This document shows positions 43,491-52,812 of a stretch of 64,000 bases of DNA, in pieces. Numbering within the stretch: the first letter of the stretch is position 1; every line of letters starts with the position of its first letter. The stretch is from an uncultured Clostridia bacterium (GTDB lineage: Bacteria > Bacillota > Clostridia > Oscillospirales > Ruminococcaceae): contig CANQPL010000008.1 of assembly GCA_947625735.1 (NCBI GenBank), forward strand, positions 1 through 64,000. The letters run 5' to 3'. The position numbers and the translations under genes were made by a program. The notes beneath the pieces were generated by a model. The model was not told the origin of the DNA. It saw nothing but the letters and a program-made list of their open reading frames with translations, and did no database searches.

Positions 43491-45040
43491 TCAGGATACC
43501 TTTTCATCGCAGAAAGCTTATCATCAACCGCATAGCCCTTACCGCTTTTTTTCTGCTTTTGCAGATCCTGTGGTTCGTGCTTAATATTCTTCTTCTTTCA
43601 AAATATTTTCAGGGAATAGACCGTGCCCTTCATCTTCTCAGCCTTGCAGCAGTTATCTACATGGTCTGCAAAGAGGAAAATCCCTCCTATAAAATAGGCT
43701 GGATCATAATTATGCTTGCCTTTCCCATTTTTGGAGGACTTCTGTATCTTTTTGCGGGAGATAAAAAGCCCTCAAAAAAGCTCCATAAAAGCATTGCATC
43801 TACAAAGGAAAAATATATCGTGCAGCTTAACCCCGGCAATGAAGCACTGAAAAAAATCGAAGCAGCCGACAGGCGTGTCTATTCCACCTGTAAATATATC
43901 CGTGATCTGAGCGGATATGCTCCCTATGACGGAACAAGTGTTGTCTACTATAAGATCGGTGAGGATATGTTTGAGGATATGCTTTCGGAGATAAAAAAAG
44001 CAAAGCATTTTATTTTCCTTGAATCATTTATAATAAGTGAGGGTAAAATGTGGAACAGCATTGCCAAACTGCTGATAGAAAAATCAGAATGCGGCGTAGA
44101 GATACGGATCATCTATGACGACATGGGCTGTGTGGCACTGCTTCCTCCGGGATATTACAAGACCCTTGAAAAGCTGGGAACAAATATAAAGTGCCTTGCA
44201 TTTAATCCTGTGAGTCCCGTACTCTCTATGGTAATGAACAACCGTGATCATCGGAAGATCATGGTAATCGACGGTCACACGGCTTTTAACGGCGGTATAA
44301 ATCTGTCTGATGAATATATAAACGTTACCCACCCTTACGGTCACTGGAAGGATACAGGAGTAAAGCTGTGCGGAAAGGCGGCAGTAAATTTTACAGAAAT
44401 GTTTCTGGAGCTGTGGCATACCTTTAAAGATGTGGACGACAAACCCGATCTTACCGCTTTTCTTCCTGAAAAATACGGCACCTTTCAGGAAAATGACGGA
44501 TTTGTGCAGCCCTTTTACGATACTCCTCTTGACAGGGAGGCACTCAGTGAAAACATCTATATTGATATTTTAAATCAGGCTCAGAGGTATGTGTATATTT
44601 TCACGCCTTATCTTATACTTGACGACTGCATGAAATCCGCACTCTGCCTTGCGGCAAAAAGAGGTGTGGACGTCAGGATAGTGACCCCGGGGATACCCGA
44701 CAAAAAGCCTGTTTACAGACTTACAAGGGCAAATTACAAGCCTCTTATTGATTCGGGCGTCAGAATATTTGAATACAGTCCGGGATTTATCCATGCAAAG
44801 AGCTTTGTCTGTGATGACAAGATCGGTGTTGTAGGAACAATAAATCTTGATTACCGAAGTCTGTTTCTTCATTTTGAATGCGGGACATTTATGTACGGCT
44901 GCAAAGCAATCGCCGATCTTTATGAGGATCATATGAAAACTATGGAGAAAAGCCGTGAGATCACCTCTGACAATATCGGCAAATATTACAGGACGACTAT
45001 GTTCGATGCCGTTCTGCGTATACTTGCCCCGTTATTGTGA
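43487..45040 (+). CDS. cls: Cardiolipin synthase (phospholipase D family)
   Basis: A 517-residue membrane enzyme that joins two phosphatidylglycerols to give cardiolipin. Two N-terminal membrane helices (about residues 16-38 and 45-80) are followed by a phospholipase D pair with both HxKxxxxD motifs: HRKIMVID near residue 255 and HAKSFVCDD near 436. It overlaps the LysR gene as ATGA. The FtsA-like gene downstream has its own promoter. Confidence 0.92.
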   Translation: MIRIPFHRRKLIINRIALTAFFLLLQILWFVLNILLLSKYFQGIDRALHLLSLAAVIYMVCKEENPSYKIGWIIIMLAFPIFGGLLYLFAGDKKPSKKLHKSIASTKEKYIVQLNPGNEALKKIEAADRRVYSTCKYIRDLSGYAPYDGTSVVYYKIGEDMFEDMLSEIKKAKHFIFLESFIISEGKMWNSIAKLLIEKSECGVEIRIIYDDMGCVALLPPGYYKTLEKLGTNIKCLAFNPVSPVLSMVMNNRDHRKIMVIDGHTAFNGGINLSDEYINVTHPYGHWKDTGVKLCGKAAVNFTEMFLELWHTFKDVDDKPDLTAFLPEKYGTFQENDGFVQPFYDTPLDREALSENIYIDILNQAQRYVYIFTPYLILDDCMKSALCLAAKRGVDVRIVTPGIPDKKPVYRLTRANYKPLIDSGVRIFEYSPGFIHAKSFVCDDKIGVVGTINLDYRSLFLHFECGTFMYGCKAIADLYEDHMKTMEKSREITSDNIGKYYRTTMFDAVLRILAPLL

Positions 45041-45042
45041 CC

Positions 45043-45071
45043 TTGACAACAGAAACAGGATATGTTATAAT
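45043..45071 (+). promoter_or_regulatory. Promoter of the FtsA-like gene
   Basis: TTGACA (45043-45048), 17 bases, TATAAT (45066-45071), immediately after the cls stop. Confidence 0.87.
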
Positions 45072-45104
45072 GTTTTTATAAAATGATAGAAAGGACAGAG
45101 GTCT

Positions 45105-47198
45105 ATGCCCCGTGTACAAACCACAGAACAGAGCGATGAGGATATTTTCGCCCTTGATATCGGTACAAGAAATGTAGTGGGGATACTGGGACGCACCGAA
45201 AACGGTGTTTTTACCGTGTGCGATGCGGTGACTGTCCCCCATGTCCACAGAGCAATGATGGACGGTCAGATAGAAGATATTGAAGAAACTGCAAGAATAG
45301 TGCGAATAGTAAAGGAGCGGCTTGAAGAAAAAACAGGCATAACACTAAAAAAAGTCGCCATAGCCGCAGCAGGACGGGCGCTTGTTACCAAACGTGTGAC
45401 CGCTTACCGTGAAACGGACAGCCGTGAACAGCTTACCGACAGCGTATTAAAAAGTCTGGAGCTTGAAGCTGTTTCCAAAGCTCAGAGCGAGATAGACCGT
45501 GAAAGCGGAGAAAAAAGTCTCAGCTTTTATTGTGTGGGACATTCGGTCATAGGCTACAGTCTGGACGATGTACCCATTAAAAATCTTTTGGGTCACAAGG
45601 GCAAAAAAGCATCGGTTGAGCTTATCGCCGCCTTTCTTCCGGGACTGGTAGCGGAAAGCCTTTACACGGTAATGGACATGAGCGGTCTGGAGGTCATAAG
45701 TCTTACGCTGGAGCCTATAGCCGCCATGAATGTAATAATCCCTCCCGAGGTGCGGCTGATAAACATTGCTCTTTGCGATATCGGCGCAGGCACATCGGAT
45801 ATTGCCGTTTCCCGTGAGGGCAGCATTGTGGCTTACGGTATGGCAACCGTTGCAGGAGATGAGATCACCGAGGAAATAGTACGAAACTATCTTGTTGATT
45901 TCGATACTGCCGAAAGAATGAAGCTCACTCCTCCCGATGAGGACGTGATCTTTACGGATATTTTAGGCTATGAGCGCACTCTGACGGGAAAGGAATTTTT
46001 TGACAGTCTGTCCCCCGCTGTTGAGCAGCTTGCGGATACTGTGGCAGAAAGTATTATTTCAGCAAACGGCACCGCACCCGCAGCAGTTTTTCTTGTAGGC
46101 GGAGGAAGTCTTATCCCCGGTTTGCAGGAGCTTGTTGCAAAAAAACTCGGTATTCCCGAAACAAGAGCTGCTATCGGAGGAAAACGTCTCGGAAAGAATA
46201 TTTCCTCTCCCTTTTCAGGTCCGGAATACGTAACTCCCATAGGTATCGGCATTACTGCCACACTTCAGGCGGGCTATGATTTTTCAACTATAACTCTGAA
46301 CGGAGAAAGAATACGTATTTTTGACACAAAATCCGTTACAGCCGCAGAGCTGCTGATGAATACGGGATATAAGCCTTATCAGATCATCGGCAGATCGGGA
46401 CGTGGACTTACCTTTACCTTAAACGGTGAAAAACAATTTTTCCGGGGAGAGCCGTCAACTCCCGCACAGATAACCATAAACGGCACAGCCGCAGCTCTTG
46501 ACCATAAGGTGCGGCAGGGCGATGTTATAGATTTTATTCCTGCTGTATCGGGAGCAAACGCAGCCGTTACGGTATCGGATATTGCGGGAGAGAGCTTTTC
46601 GCACCGCCTGACCGTTGACGGAGAAGTGTTCACATTCGGAAACACGGTAAGAGTAAACGATACGGTGGTATCGGGAGATTATATCATTCAGAATTATGAC
46701 AGCGTGACCATAGAAACTATTGAAACGCTGGGCGATCTTATCCTGTCGCTGCCCTTTGATACAAGCGGTATTATTTTTTACAAAAACGGCAGACAGCTAA
46801 GAAGCGACTATATTTTAATGGAGCATGACGATCTTATTACCGCAGAGAAAAAATCAGAAACAGGTGAAAATACGCCCAACCGTGCAAGGGACATTGCATT
46901 GATGAGTGAAAGCGCACAAAATCCCGATGATGTGAAAACACCTCAGCCGACTGCACCTAAGGGAGCAATAAGCGTCTATCTCAATTCAAGGAGAATCACT
47001 CTTGAACCTCATAAGGACGGCTCTCCGAATGAATTTCTGGAGCTTATGGCGCTGGCGGATATCGACACATCAGACCCGCCTGCGGGAGCGGAAATGATAC
47101 TTACCATAAACGGTGTGAATGCAGGCTTTATTGACCCGTTGAGCGACGGCGATGATGTAGTCATAAAATGGGATACACGCAATGCAAAAAACAGATAG
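45105..47198 (+). CDS. FtsA-like actin-fold protein with a long C-terminal extension
   Basis: A 697-residue protein. Residues 12 to about 400 are an FtsA/PilM/MreB-type ATPase: phosphate-1 loop DIGTRN (18-23), phosphate-2 CDIGAGTSDIAV near 225, and adenosine motif VGGGSLIPG near 338. The last ~290 residues are beta-rich, with repeated units of the type ITLNGERI, FTLNGEKQF, HRLTVDGEVF and TINGVNAGF, probably several beta-grasp-like modules. Typical FtsA has about 420 residues and an amphipathic C-terminal helix, which is absent. AAGGA precedes ATG. A Clostridia-specific division or envelope scaffold is a guess. Confidence 0.82.
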   Translation: MPRVQTTEQSDEDIFALDIGTRNVVGILGRTENGVFTVCDAVTVPHVHRAMMDGQIEDIEETARIVRIVKERLEEKTGITLKKVAIAAAGRALVTKRVTAYRETDSREQLTDSVLKSLELEAVSKAQSEIDRESGEKSLSFYCVGHSVIGYSLDDVPIKNLLGHKGKKASVELIAAFLPGLVAESLYTVMDMSGLEVISLTLEPIAAMNVIIPPEVRLINIALCDIGAGTSDIAVSREGSIVAYGMATVAGDEITEEIVRNYLVDFDTAERMKLTPPDEDVIFTDILGYERTLTGKEFFDSLSPAVEQLADTVAESIISANGTAPAAVFLVGGGSLIPGLQELVAKKLGIPETRAAIGGKRLGKNISSPFSGPEYVTPIGIGITATLQAGYDFSTITLNGERIRIFDTKSVTAAELLMNTGYKPYQIIGRSGRGLTFTLNGEKQFFRGEPSTPAQITINGTAAALDHKVRQGDVIDFIPAVSGANAAVTVSDIAGESFSHRLTVDGEVFTFGNTVRVNDTVVSGDYIIQNYDSVTIETIETLGDLILSLPFDTSGIIFYKNGRQLRSDYILMEHDDLITAEKKSETGENTPNRARDIALMSESAQNPDDVKTPQPTAPKGAISVYLNSRRITLEPHKDGSPNEFLELMALADIDTSDPPAGAEMILTINGVNAGFIDPLSDGDDVVIKWDTRNAKNR

Positions 47199-47270
47199 AA
47201 TTTTTATTATGCTTTTAATATATAATTTAAGAGTAGTTTTTACATATTAAATGAAAGGAGTTTTTGTACA

Positions 47271-47759
47271 TTGGAACGGCGTGATAAGATCAATTATTAT
47301 CTTGACATTGCTGAAACTGTTCTTGAAAGAGGGACTTGTCTGAGAAGAAATTTCGGAGCAATTATCGTGAAAAATGACGAGATAGTATCCACAGGCTATG
47401 CGGGAGCTCCGAGAGGAAGAAAAAACTGCTGCGATCTGGGATACTGTACACGAGAAAATCTGGGTATACCGAAAGGACAGCGGTACGAGCTTTGCAGAAG
47501 CGTTCATGCCGAAGCAAATGCAATTCTGCCCGCCTCCCGTGAGGATACAATGAATGCAGCGCTTTATCTTGCCTGCCATGATGCAAGGACAGGCGAGCTT
47601 TACGGAGATGTTGAACCTTGCGCCATGTGCAAGCGGCTTATTATCAATGCGGGCATAACTACCGTCATTATCCGCAACACTCATGACACATATACCACAA
47701 TAAATGTACAGAACTGGATAGAGCATGACGATTCGATCGAAGGCTCAGAGGGATATTGA
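47271..47759 (+). CDS. dCMP deaminase
   Basis: A 162-residue zinc deaminase converting dCMP to dUMP for thymidylate synthesis, of the ComEB/dCMP deaminase family. The active site is VHAEAN (His79, Glu81) and PCAMC (Cys117, Cys120). The start is TTG at 47271, ten bases after AAAGGAG; an ATG at 47251 is in another frame. It is followed without terminator by the nucleotidyltransferase gene, two bases later. Confidence 0.9.
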   Translation: MERRDKINYYLDIAETVLERGTCLRRNFGAIIVKNDEIVSTGYAGAPRGRKNCCDLGYCTRENLGIPKGQRYELCRSVHAEANAILPASREDTMNAALYLACHDARTGELYGDVEPCAMCKRLIINAGITTVIIRNTHDTYTTINVQNWIEHDDSIEGSEGY

Positions 47760-47760
47760 T

Positions 47761-48525
47761 ATGAACGAGGAAATAATAAAGAGCATAGAATATAAATTAT
47801 CGGAAATTGAAGAAAAAGAAAATGTAATGATACTTCACTGTGTGGAATCGGGCAGCAGAGCATGGGGATTTCCCTCTCCCGACAGCGACTATGATGTGCG
47901 GTTTATCTATGTCCGCAGACGTGAGGATTATCTGAAACTCAGAAATATACGTGACGTGATCGAGTGGCAGTTAGATGATACCTTAGATATAAACGGCTGG
48001 GATCTGCAAAAAACACTCAGACTGCTCTATAAATCAAATCCCACCGTATTTGAATGGAACAGCTCCCCCATAGTTTACCGCACCACGGCAGAGTGGGCAT
48101 CACTTAATGATACTATCGGACATTTTTTCGATCCGAAAGCGGGAATGTATCATTATCTGAATACCGCAAAGAGTACTGCTAAAGCACATCTGACAAAGGA
48201 TAAGGTAAAGCTGAAAAAATATTTCTATGTACTAAGACCGCTTCTTGCGGCAGATTGGATAAGGGAGCGGAAAACACCGCCGCCCATGCTGTTTTCAGAG
48301 CTGATAAAAACTCAGCTTGACGGCTCTCTTGTTTGCGAGGTAAACAGACTTCTTGAAAAAAAGCTCGTTACCTCAGAGCTGGGAGAAGGTGAGCATATAA
48401 AAGAAATAGATGAATACATCGAAAAAATTTTTGCAAAGCTCAGTGATGAAGCAAAAGCTCTGCCTGCTTTTTCGGCTCCTGATATTGAAGTGCTTGACAG
48501 AGTGTTTATCAATTTACTTTTTTAA
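47761..48525 (+). CDS. RlaP/YcgL-type nucleotidyltransferase
   Basis: A 254-residue protein of the DNA polymerase beta superfamily. The active site is GSRAWGFPSPDSDYDVRF: a GS motif and two carboxylates in DSDYD. Length and the RKTPPPMLFSEL segment match the COG3541 family, sometimes found in RNA-repair neighbourhoods. No RNA ligase is in the window. The start at 47761 (AGAGGG upstream) is preferred to an upstream frame that overlaps the dCMP deaminase gene. Confidence 0.85.
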   Translation: MNEEIIKSIEYKLSEIEEKENVMILHCVESGSRAWGFPSPDSDYDVRFIYVRRREDYLKLRNIRDVIEWQLDDTLDINGWDLQKTLRLLYKSNPTVFEWNSSPIVYRTTAEWASLNDTIGHFFDPKAGMYHYLNTAKSTAKAHLTKDKVKLKKYFYVLRPLLAADWIRERKTPPPMLFSELIKTQLDGSLVCEVNRLLEKKLVTSELGEGEHIKEIDEYIEKIFAKLSDEAKALPAFSAPDIEVLDRVFINLLF

Positions 48526-48537
48526 GGTGATAATTAT

Positions 48538-49305
48538 ATGATAAATGTGTTATTTGCGGGAGATATTGTAGGCAGTCACGGCTGCAATTATGCAGAAAAA
48601 ACCGTAAGAATGTTAAAGAACACGGAGAATATTGACATTGTTATAGTAAACGGCGAAAACTCCGCAGACGGCAACGGCATCACAATAAAGTCAATGGAGC
48701 GGCTTTTTTCCTTTGCCGATGTGATTACCACGGGCAACCACTGCTTCCGCCGCAGAGAAATACTGCCCTTTTATGAATCCTGCGACTGTCTGCTGCGTCC
48801 TGCCAACTATCCGGAGGGCGTTACGGGAAAAGGCGTGTGCATTCTCGACAAGGGGGCGTACAGCTTTGCAGTGATAAATCTTATGGGTACTGCATTTATG
48901 GAGCCGCTGGGAAATCCCTTTGAAAGCATTGACAGGCTGCTTTCCGAGATCCATACTCCCAATATTTTTATAGATTTTCACGGAGAAGCTACTGCAGAGA
49001 AAAAGGCAATGGGCTTTTATCTTGCGGGCAGAGTATCGGCAGTGATAGGTACTCATACCCATGTGCAGACTGCCGATGAAATTATCTTAAAGGAGCATAC
49101 AGGGTATATCACCGATGCGGGAATGTGCGGGGCGGAGCTTTCGGTTCTCGGTGTAAAAAGTGAGCTTGCCATTGAAAAGCAGCGGTTTAAATGCCCCGTA
49201 AAGTTTGAGGAGTCGTCAGAATCACCTTTTTTCTGTGGCGTTATATTGCAAATTGACGAAAAATGCGGCAAAGTACACAAAATCAGACGCCTTCAAATTA
49301 GATAA
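48538..49305 (+). CDS. YmdB-like metallophosphoesterase (TIGR00282)
   Basis: A 255-residue calcineurin-like phosphodiesterase of the YmdB family. Metal ligands are visible in FAGDIVG (Asp and Gly), NGENSADG, TGNHCF and GTHTHVQTAD. Bacillus YmdB hydrolyses cyclic nucleotides in vitro and affects biofilm and motility fates. Neighbouring spoVS fits the ymdB-spoVS arrangement of Bacillus. Confidence 0.92.
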   Translation: MINVLFAGDIVGSHGCNYAEKTVRMLKNTENIDIVIVNGENSADGNGITIKSMERLFSFADVITTGNHCFRRREILPFYESCDCLLRPANYPEGVTGKGVCILDKGAYSFAVINLMGTAFMEPLGNPFESIDRLLSEIHTPNIFIDFHGEATAEKKAMGFYLAGRVSAVIGTHTHVQTADEIILKEHTGYITDAGMCGAELSVLGVKSELAIEKQRFKCPVKFEESSESPFFCGVILQIDEKCGKVHKIRRLQIR

Positions 49306-49328
49306 AACGCAGAAAAATTTATATACTC

Positions 49329-49357
49329 TTGCAAATATTCAAAGTATGCGTTATAAT
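49329..49357 (+). promoter_or_regulatory. Promoter of spoVS
   Basis: TTGCAA (49329-49334), 17 bases, TATAAT (49352-49357). It looks like a sigma-A rather than a sigma-H promoter. Confidence 0.7.
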
Positions 49358-49404
49358 GAATATGAAACAGGCTTTGCCAATTCAGATCGAAAAGGGGTAT
49401 GACA

Positions 49405-49674
49405 ATGGAATCCTTGAGAGTTTCTGCAAATTCCACTCCAAATTCCGTGGCAGGTGCAATTGCAAGCGTCATGAGGGAACAGGGTGAGGTGGAAATACAA
49501 GCTGTAGGTGCGGGAGCAACAAATCAGGCTGTCAAGGCTGTCGCTATTGCAAGGGGTTATCTTGCACCTGTGGGTATAGATCTTGTATGCGTTCCCGAGT
49601 TTTCAAGCGTCATTATCAATGATCAGGAACGGACAGCCATAAGGATAGTTTGCTTGGATATAAGATCACTGTAA
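49405..49674 (+). CDS. spoVS: Stage V sporulation protein S
   Basis: An 89-residue Alba-like protein, conserved across spore formers and their relatives. It begins MESLRVSANSTPNSVAGAIA and has the diagnostic GAGATNQAVKAVAIARGYL. Bacillus SpoVS affects sporulation and septation timing. The ATG at 49405 is seven bases after AGGGG and is preferred to the ATG at 49399. Its presence is consistent with a sporulating or recently non-sporulating lineage. Confidence 0.95.
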   Translation: MESLRVSANSTPNSVAGAIASVMREQGEVEIQAVGAGATNQAVKAVAIARGYLAPVGIDLVCVPEFSSVIINDQERTAIRIVCLDIRSL

Positions 49675-49680
49675 ATTAAA

Positions 49681-49703
49681 GGCGTGAGCCTGATGCCCAC
49701 GCC
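49681..49703 (+). terminator. First hairpin after spoVS
   Basis: GGCGTG and CACGCC pair around an 11-base loop, followed by GATTTTGTTTTTGG, a usable T-tail. It is six bases after the spoVS stop. Confidence 0.65.
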
Positions 49704-49751
49704 GATTTTGTTTTTGGCAGTATTCTTATGATAAATTCGTTTTATAAAAGG

Positions 49752-49783
49752 ACGGGCGTCCCGTAAACAGACGCCCGTTTTTT
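49752..49783 (+). terminator. Second, stronger terminator after spoVS
   Basis: ACGGGCGTC and GACGCCCGT form a 9-bp stem with a nine-base loop, followed by TTTTTATA. It insulates spoVS from the convergent blaR1 gene. Confidence 0.85.
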
Positions 49784-49863
49784 ATATCCGCTCATAACGT
49801 GAGCATAGCCGCAGTCAAGGTCAATATTTTTCAGAATCTTCTTTTCCCGAAACAACTGATTTT

Positions 49864-52107
49864 TCAGTTATGGGAAACAGGACATATAGCCGTTTTTATG
49901 TATTCATTTCCCTCAGTATTCCCTCCCATTGGATCATATTTCAGCAGATCGGAGGAATAAATGCCGTCAAGTCTGCCCTTGAACAGCACTTCGGCATAAT
50001 ATATTCCGTTTTCCTCGGTGATATTCCGGAAATCCAGTACAGTAAAATCACTTCCGTTGCGAGGAGTTTTCATATATCCGAGTATCTCCTCGGGCGTGTC
50101 AATATCCTGCGGAAATGATATTTTGTCAAAGCTGTCATTAAATTCTACAGGAGTAAAAACAGTATCCACAGGCTCTACTCTTTCCAATGTAAAAATATAT
50201 GAATCCCAATAGACATAGATCTTAACACCATGAGCCTTACCGTCCTTTACTGCATTTGCATAAAAAATAATTGCCCTGTTTTCGAGATCTACATCTTCAC
50301 CGCAGTAGACTATTTCCGTATCATCAAAGGTCATGCCACCGGAATAAACAGTGTCACTTTCCTTGTCGAAATATTGGGACTGATAGACATATTCCGTAGG
50401 TATATCAGCCCTGAACGGCATATCGGAACTCCATATTATTACATGAGAGGCAGGGTCATTGTTTTCTTCTTCATCAAATGTAGAGAAATAATATTTAAGA
50501 TACAGATATTTTGCCAGATCATCGGGATCGGGAAGATTATCGGTAACATTCCACTCATAATCAAGAAGTCCTGCCTTTGCCATTGACCTGAGCATAGGGA
50601 GCTGATATGATGTGAGATTATTTTGAAAATGAAAGCTGCCGGTAGCACCGTAGATACCGGATATTCCCATATCTTCTGCGTAGTAATGGTTTTTATCTGT
50701 TTTTGAGATTTCAAAGGAAAGGCGGCTTTGAAAAGCGGTACCGTTTACGTATGGATACCCGAAATTCATATTGTGGGAGGTGTTTCCTGTTTTGCTGAAA
50801 AATGTGACATTATATTCAATGTTTACTGTAACGTTGTCGGAAAGAACCCCGTATTGTGTTTCGATGTCCCATTTGGATTTGTTCTCCGAGGAATAGATAT
50901 TGTCTATACTGTAATCCTCGATTCTGTAATAATCGGGAACATCGGGAGAGGTATACATATCCATGTATTGTCTGAAAATCTTTTCTCCTGCCTCAGTATA
51001 GCTTTGGGCTTCACAGGAACGCCATTCCTCCGAAGTAAGATACGGATCCTCCTCCATAGGGTACTCGTCCATATACATAACGATATCCCTATAGGAATAA
51101 GGTGTACATTCAACTGCTCCCGCCGAGATCAATACGCAGCCAAGTGCGATCGTAAAGGGTATTGCCGAGGACAGTTTTTTTATTCGGAATAGCTCCCCTA
51201 TTCGTTTTTTCAACGCTTTTCCGCTTGTGCTGAGGTAGGTAGTCATAACGGAATATTTTTCCTTTGCAGCACTTTTAAGAATCGTTCTTGAGTAGGCTTC
51301 ACGTTCACTTTCAGAGAATCCCTCCGATGTCTGCTCATCACAGCTTATCTCCATATCCTCAAATGCCATGCGGCAGGCAACATAGGCTAAGGGATTAAAC
51401 CAGTTGATACAACGTAAAATAACCAGCAGCAGCTTTACGGGGATATCCTTGCGTTTTATATGTACAAGCTCATGACGGACGATAAATCCCAGCTCTTCAT
51501 CGCTGTAATTCTCATTGGGAATAACTATTTGTGGGTGTAATATCCCCAGTGAAAAAGGAGTGCTTGCCTCGGGATAAATTATCAGCTCTGCTTTTTTTAC
51601 ACCCTGCCGCTTTTTTTCCGCCTCAAATATTCCGAGAAAACGGGTATTGCCGCATGGCATGGATTTTTTTGAAATATCTCTTTTTAAAGACCAAAGCTTT
51701 ACAAGCTCAACTGCAAAAAGTATCACGGCGATCGCTATACAGAGGATAAAGAATGCATCACTGAGCATAAATGACGATGGTGTGCCATCCGTACTGTATT
51801 GTTCGACCTCGGTGATGCCTGATAAACCATTGCGTTCCGGAGGGTTTACGATCAGCGCACGGTCAAAATACAGTATCTTTAAGGTATGTCCGAACAGCAT
51901 CACCCTCAGCTTTACGGGAAACAGAAAATATAAAAGTGTCACAAGCCAGATGATGTATTTCCAGCCGCTTTTAAATTTTTTTCCGAAAATTTTCCGCATC
52001 AGAAAAATAATAATGAGTGCAAAAAAGATGTTTACTGCAACGGTATTCATTATCGACAGAAAATTAAATTCATTTATGAAAGAAAACATATACTCAATAT
52101 AATCCAT
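49864..52107 (-). CDS. blaR1: BlaR1/MecR1-like M56 metallopeptidase sensor
   Basis: A 747-residue membrane sensor. About four membrane segments lie in the first 320 residues (near 20-36, 50-65, 115-132 and 310-335). The M56 zinc peptidase site is RHELVHIK near residues 208-215. The remaining 400 residues are extracytoplasmic and Tyr/Asp-rich, without the penicillin-binding motifs (SxxK, KTG) of true BlaR1. So it may sense something other than a beta-lactam. It directly follows blaI. Confidence 0.88.
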   Translation of the reverse strand: MDYIEYMFSFINEFNFLSIMNTVAVNIFFALIIIFLMRKIFGKKFKSGWKYIIWLVTLLYFLFPVKLRVMLFGHTLKILYFDRALIVNPPERNGLSGITEVEQYSTDGTPSSFMLSDAFFILCIAIAVILFAVELVKLWSLKRDISKKSMPCGNTRFLGIFEAEKKRQGVKKAELIIYPEASTPFSLGILHPQIVIPNENYSDEELGFIVRHELVHIKRKDIPVKLLLVILRCINWFNPLAYVACRMAFEDMEISCDEQTSEGFSESEREAYSRTILKSAAKEKYSVMTTYLSTSGKALKKRIGELFRIKKLSSAIPFTIALGCVLISAGAVECTPYSYRDIVMYMDEYPMEEDPYLTSEEWRSCEAQSYTEAGEKIFRQYMDMYTSPDVPDYYRIEDYSIDNIYSSENKSKWDIETQYGVLSDNVTVNIEYNVTFFSKTGNTSHNMNFGYPYVNGTAFQSRLSFEISKTDKNHYYAEDMGISGIYGATGSFHFQNNLTSYQLPMLRSMAKAGLLDYEWNVTDNLPDPDDLAKYLYLKYYFSTFDEEENNDPASHVIIWSSDMPFRADIPTEYVYQSQYFDKESDTVYSGGMTFDDTEIVYCGEDVDLENRAIIFYANAVKDGKAHGVKIYVYWDSYIFTLERVEPVDTVFTPVEFNDSFDKISFPQDIDTPEEILGYMKTPRNGSDFTVLDFRNITEENGIYYAEVLFKGRLDGIYSSDLLKYDPMGGNTEGNEYIKTAICPVSHN

Positions 52108-52482
52108 TTATTTTTCCCCCCTTTTTTCCTTAATAAAAAGTTCCAGCTCCTCAATATCCGATTCGGTTATATCACCGCTGTCCCAGAGAGCCGCAGCAAA
52201 TTCGCTGAGTTTTTTTCTGCCGAGCCTTGAAAAAAAGGAACGGCTCTCGTCAGCAAGATACTCACGCTCAGATATCACGGCTTTGTAAAAACGGTTTCTG
52301 CCTATCTTTTCACTGACTACAAAGCCCTTTTCCTCCAGTCGGGAAAGAATGGTCTGAAGTGCGGACATATTCCATGGACGCTCCCTTTCAAGCTGTTCTT
52401 TAAGCTCTGCCGTTGAAACGGTATCTTCAAAGCTCCACACCCCTTTCATAACTGTAAATTCGGTATCCGGAAGCCGTTTCAT
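52108..52482 (-). CDS. blaI: BlaI/MecI-family transcriptional repressor
   Basis: A 124-residue winged-helix repressor. The domain begins LPDTEFTVMKGVWSFEDTVS and includes MSALQTILSRLEEKGFV. Family members are cleaved after BlaR1 activation. It is immediately upstream of the M56 sensor gene, with the stop adjacent to the sensor start. The operator at 52502-52511 indicates autoregulation. Confidence 0.9.
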   Translation of the reverse strand: MKRLPDTEFTVMKGVWSFEDTVSTAELKEQLERERPWNMSALQTILSRLEEKGFVVSEKIGRNRFYKAVISEREYLADESRSFFSRLGRKKLSEFAAALWDSGDITESDIEELELFIKEKRGEK

Positions 52483-52501
52483 AATATCATTCCCTTTCTA
52501 A

Positions 52502-52524
52502 TACAATTGTAGGTTCTTAGAACA
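52502..52524 (-). promoter_or_regulatory. BlaI-type operator in the blaI leader
   Basis: TACAATTGTA (52502-52511) is the TACA-N2-TGTA half-site pair typical of BlaI/MecI boxes. A neighbouring palindrome GTTCTTAGAAC lies at 52514-52524. Both are between the promoter and the ribosome site. Confidence 0.72.
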
Positions 52525-52549
52525 CACTTTTGTATGTTCTTATATTTCA

Positions 52550-52578
52550 ATTATACAATAGTATGTCCTCAAATGCAA
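52550..52578 (-). promoter_or_regulatory. Promoter of blaI-blaR1
   Basis: TTGCAT (52573-52578), 17 bases, TATAAT (52550-52555) on the minus strand, upstream of the operator. Confidence 0.75.
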
Positions 52579-52641
52579 TAGACATTTTAAACAATTATTC
52601 TATAAATTATTTATGCATAACTCCATAATTTTCCCATATCC

Positions 52642-52670
52642 TTGACAAATTATAAAAATTATGATAAAAT
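52642..52670 (+). promoter_or_regulatory. Promoter of the tRNA-Leu gene
   Basis: TTGACA (52642-52647), 17 bases, TAAAAT (52665-52670), ending 16 bases before the tRNA. Confidence 0.8.
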
Positions 52671-52686
52671 AAAAAGGCTTGATAAT

Positions 52687-52770
52687 GCCGATATGGCGGA
52701 ATTGGCAGACGCAACGGACTCAAAATCCGTCGATAGTGATATCATGTCGGTTCGACCCCGACTATCGGCA
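52687..52770 (+). tRNA. tRNA-Leu (anticodon CAA)
   Basis: An 84-base type II tRNA. The acceptor stem is GCCGATA/TATCGGC with discriminator A and no encoded CCA. The anticodon stem ACGGA/TCCGT encloses CTCAAAA, giving anticodon CAA (codon UUG). A long variable arm and GGTTCGA of the T loop are present. It is a single gene with its own promoter and terminator. Confidence 0.96.
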
Positions 52771-52776
52771 CTTAAA

Positions 52777-52807
52777 AAACGGTCAATGCAGAATGCACTG
52801 ACCGTTT
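52777..52807 (+). terminator. Terminator of the tRNA-Leu gene
   Basis: AAACGGTCA and TGACCGTTT pair, with an inner TGCA/TGCA stem, followed by TTTTATTAATTT. It also lies after the convergent GNAT gene and may serve both. Confidence 0.87.
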
Positions 52808-52812
52808 TTTTA

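Noticed and set aside
47251..47270. ATG at 47251 as the dCMP deaminase start
   Set aside because: It is out of frame with the deaminase; TTG at 47271 has correct spacing from AAAGGAG.
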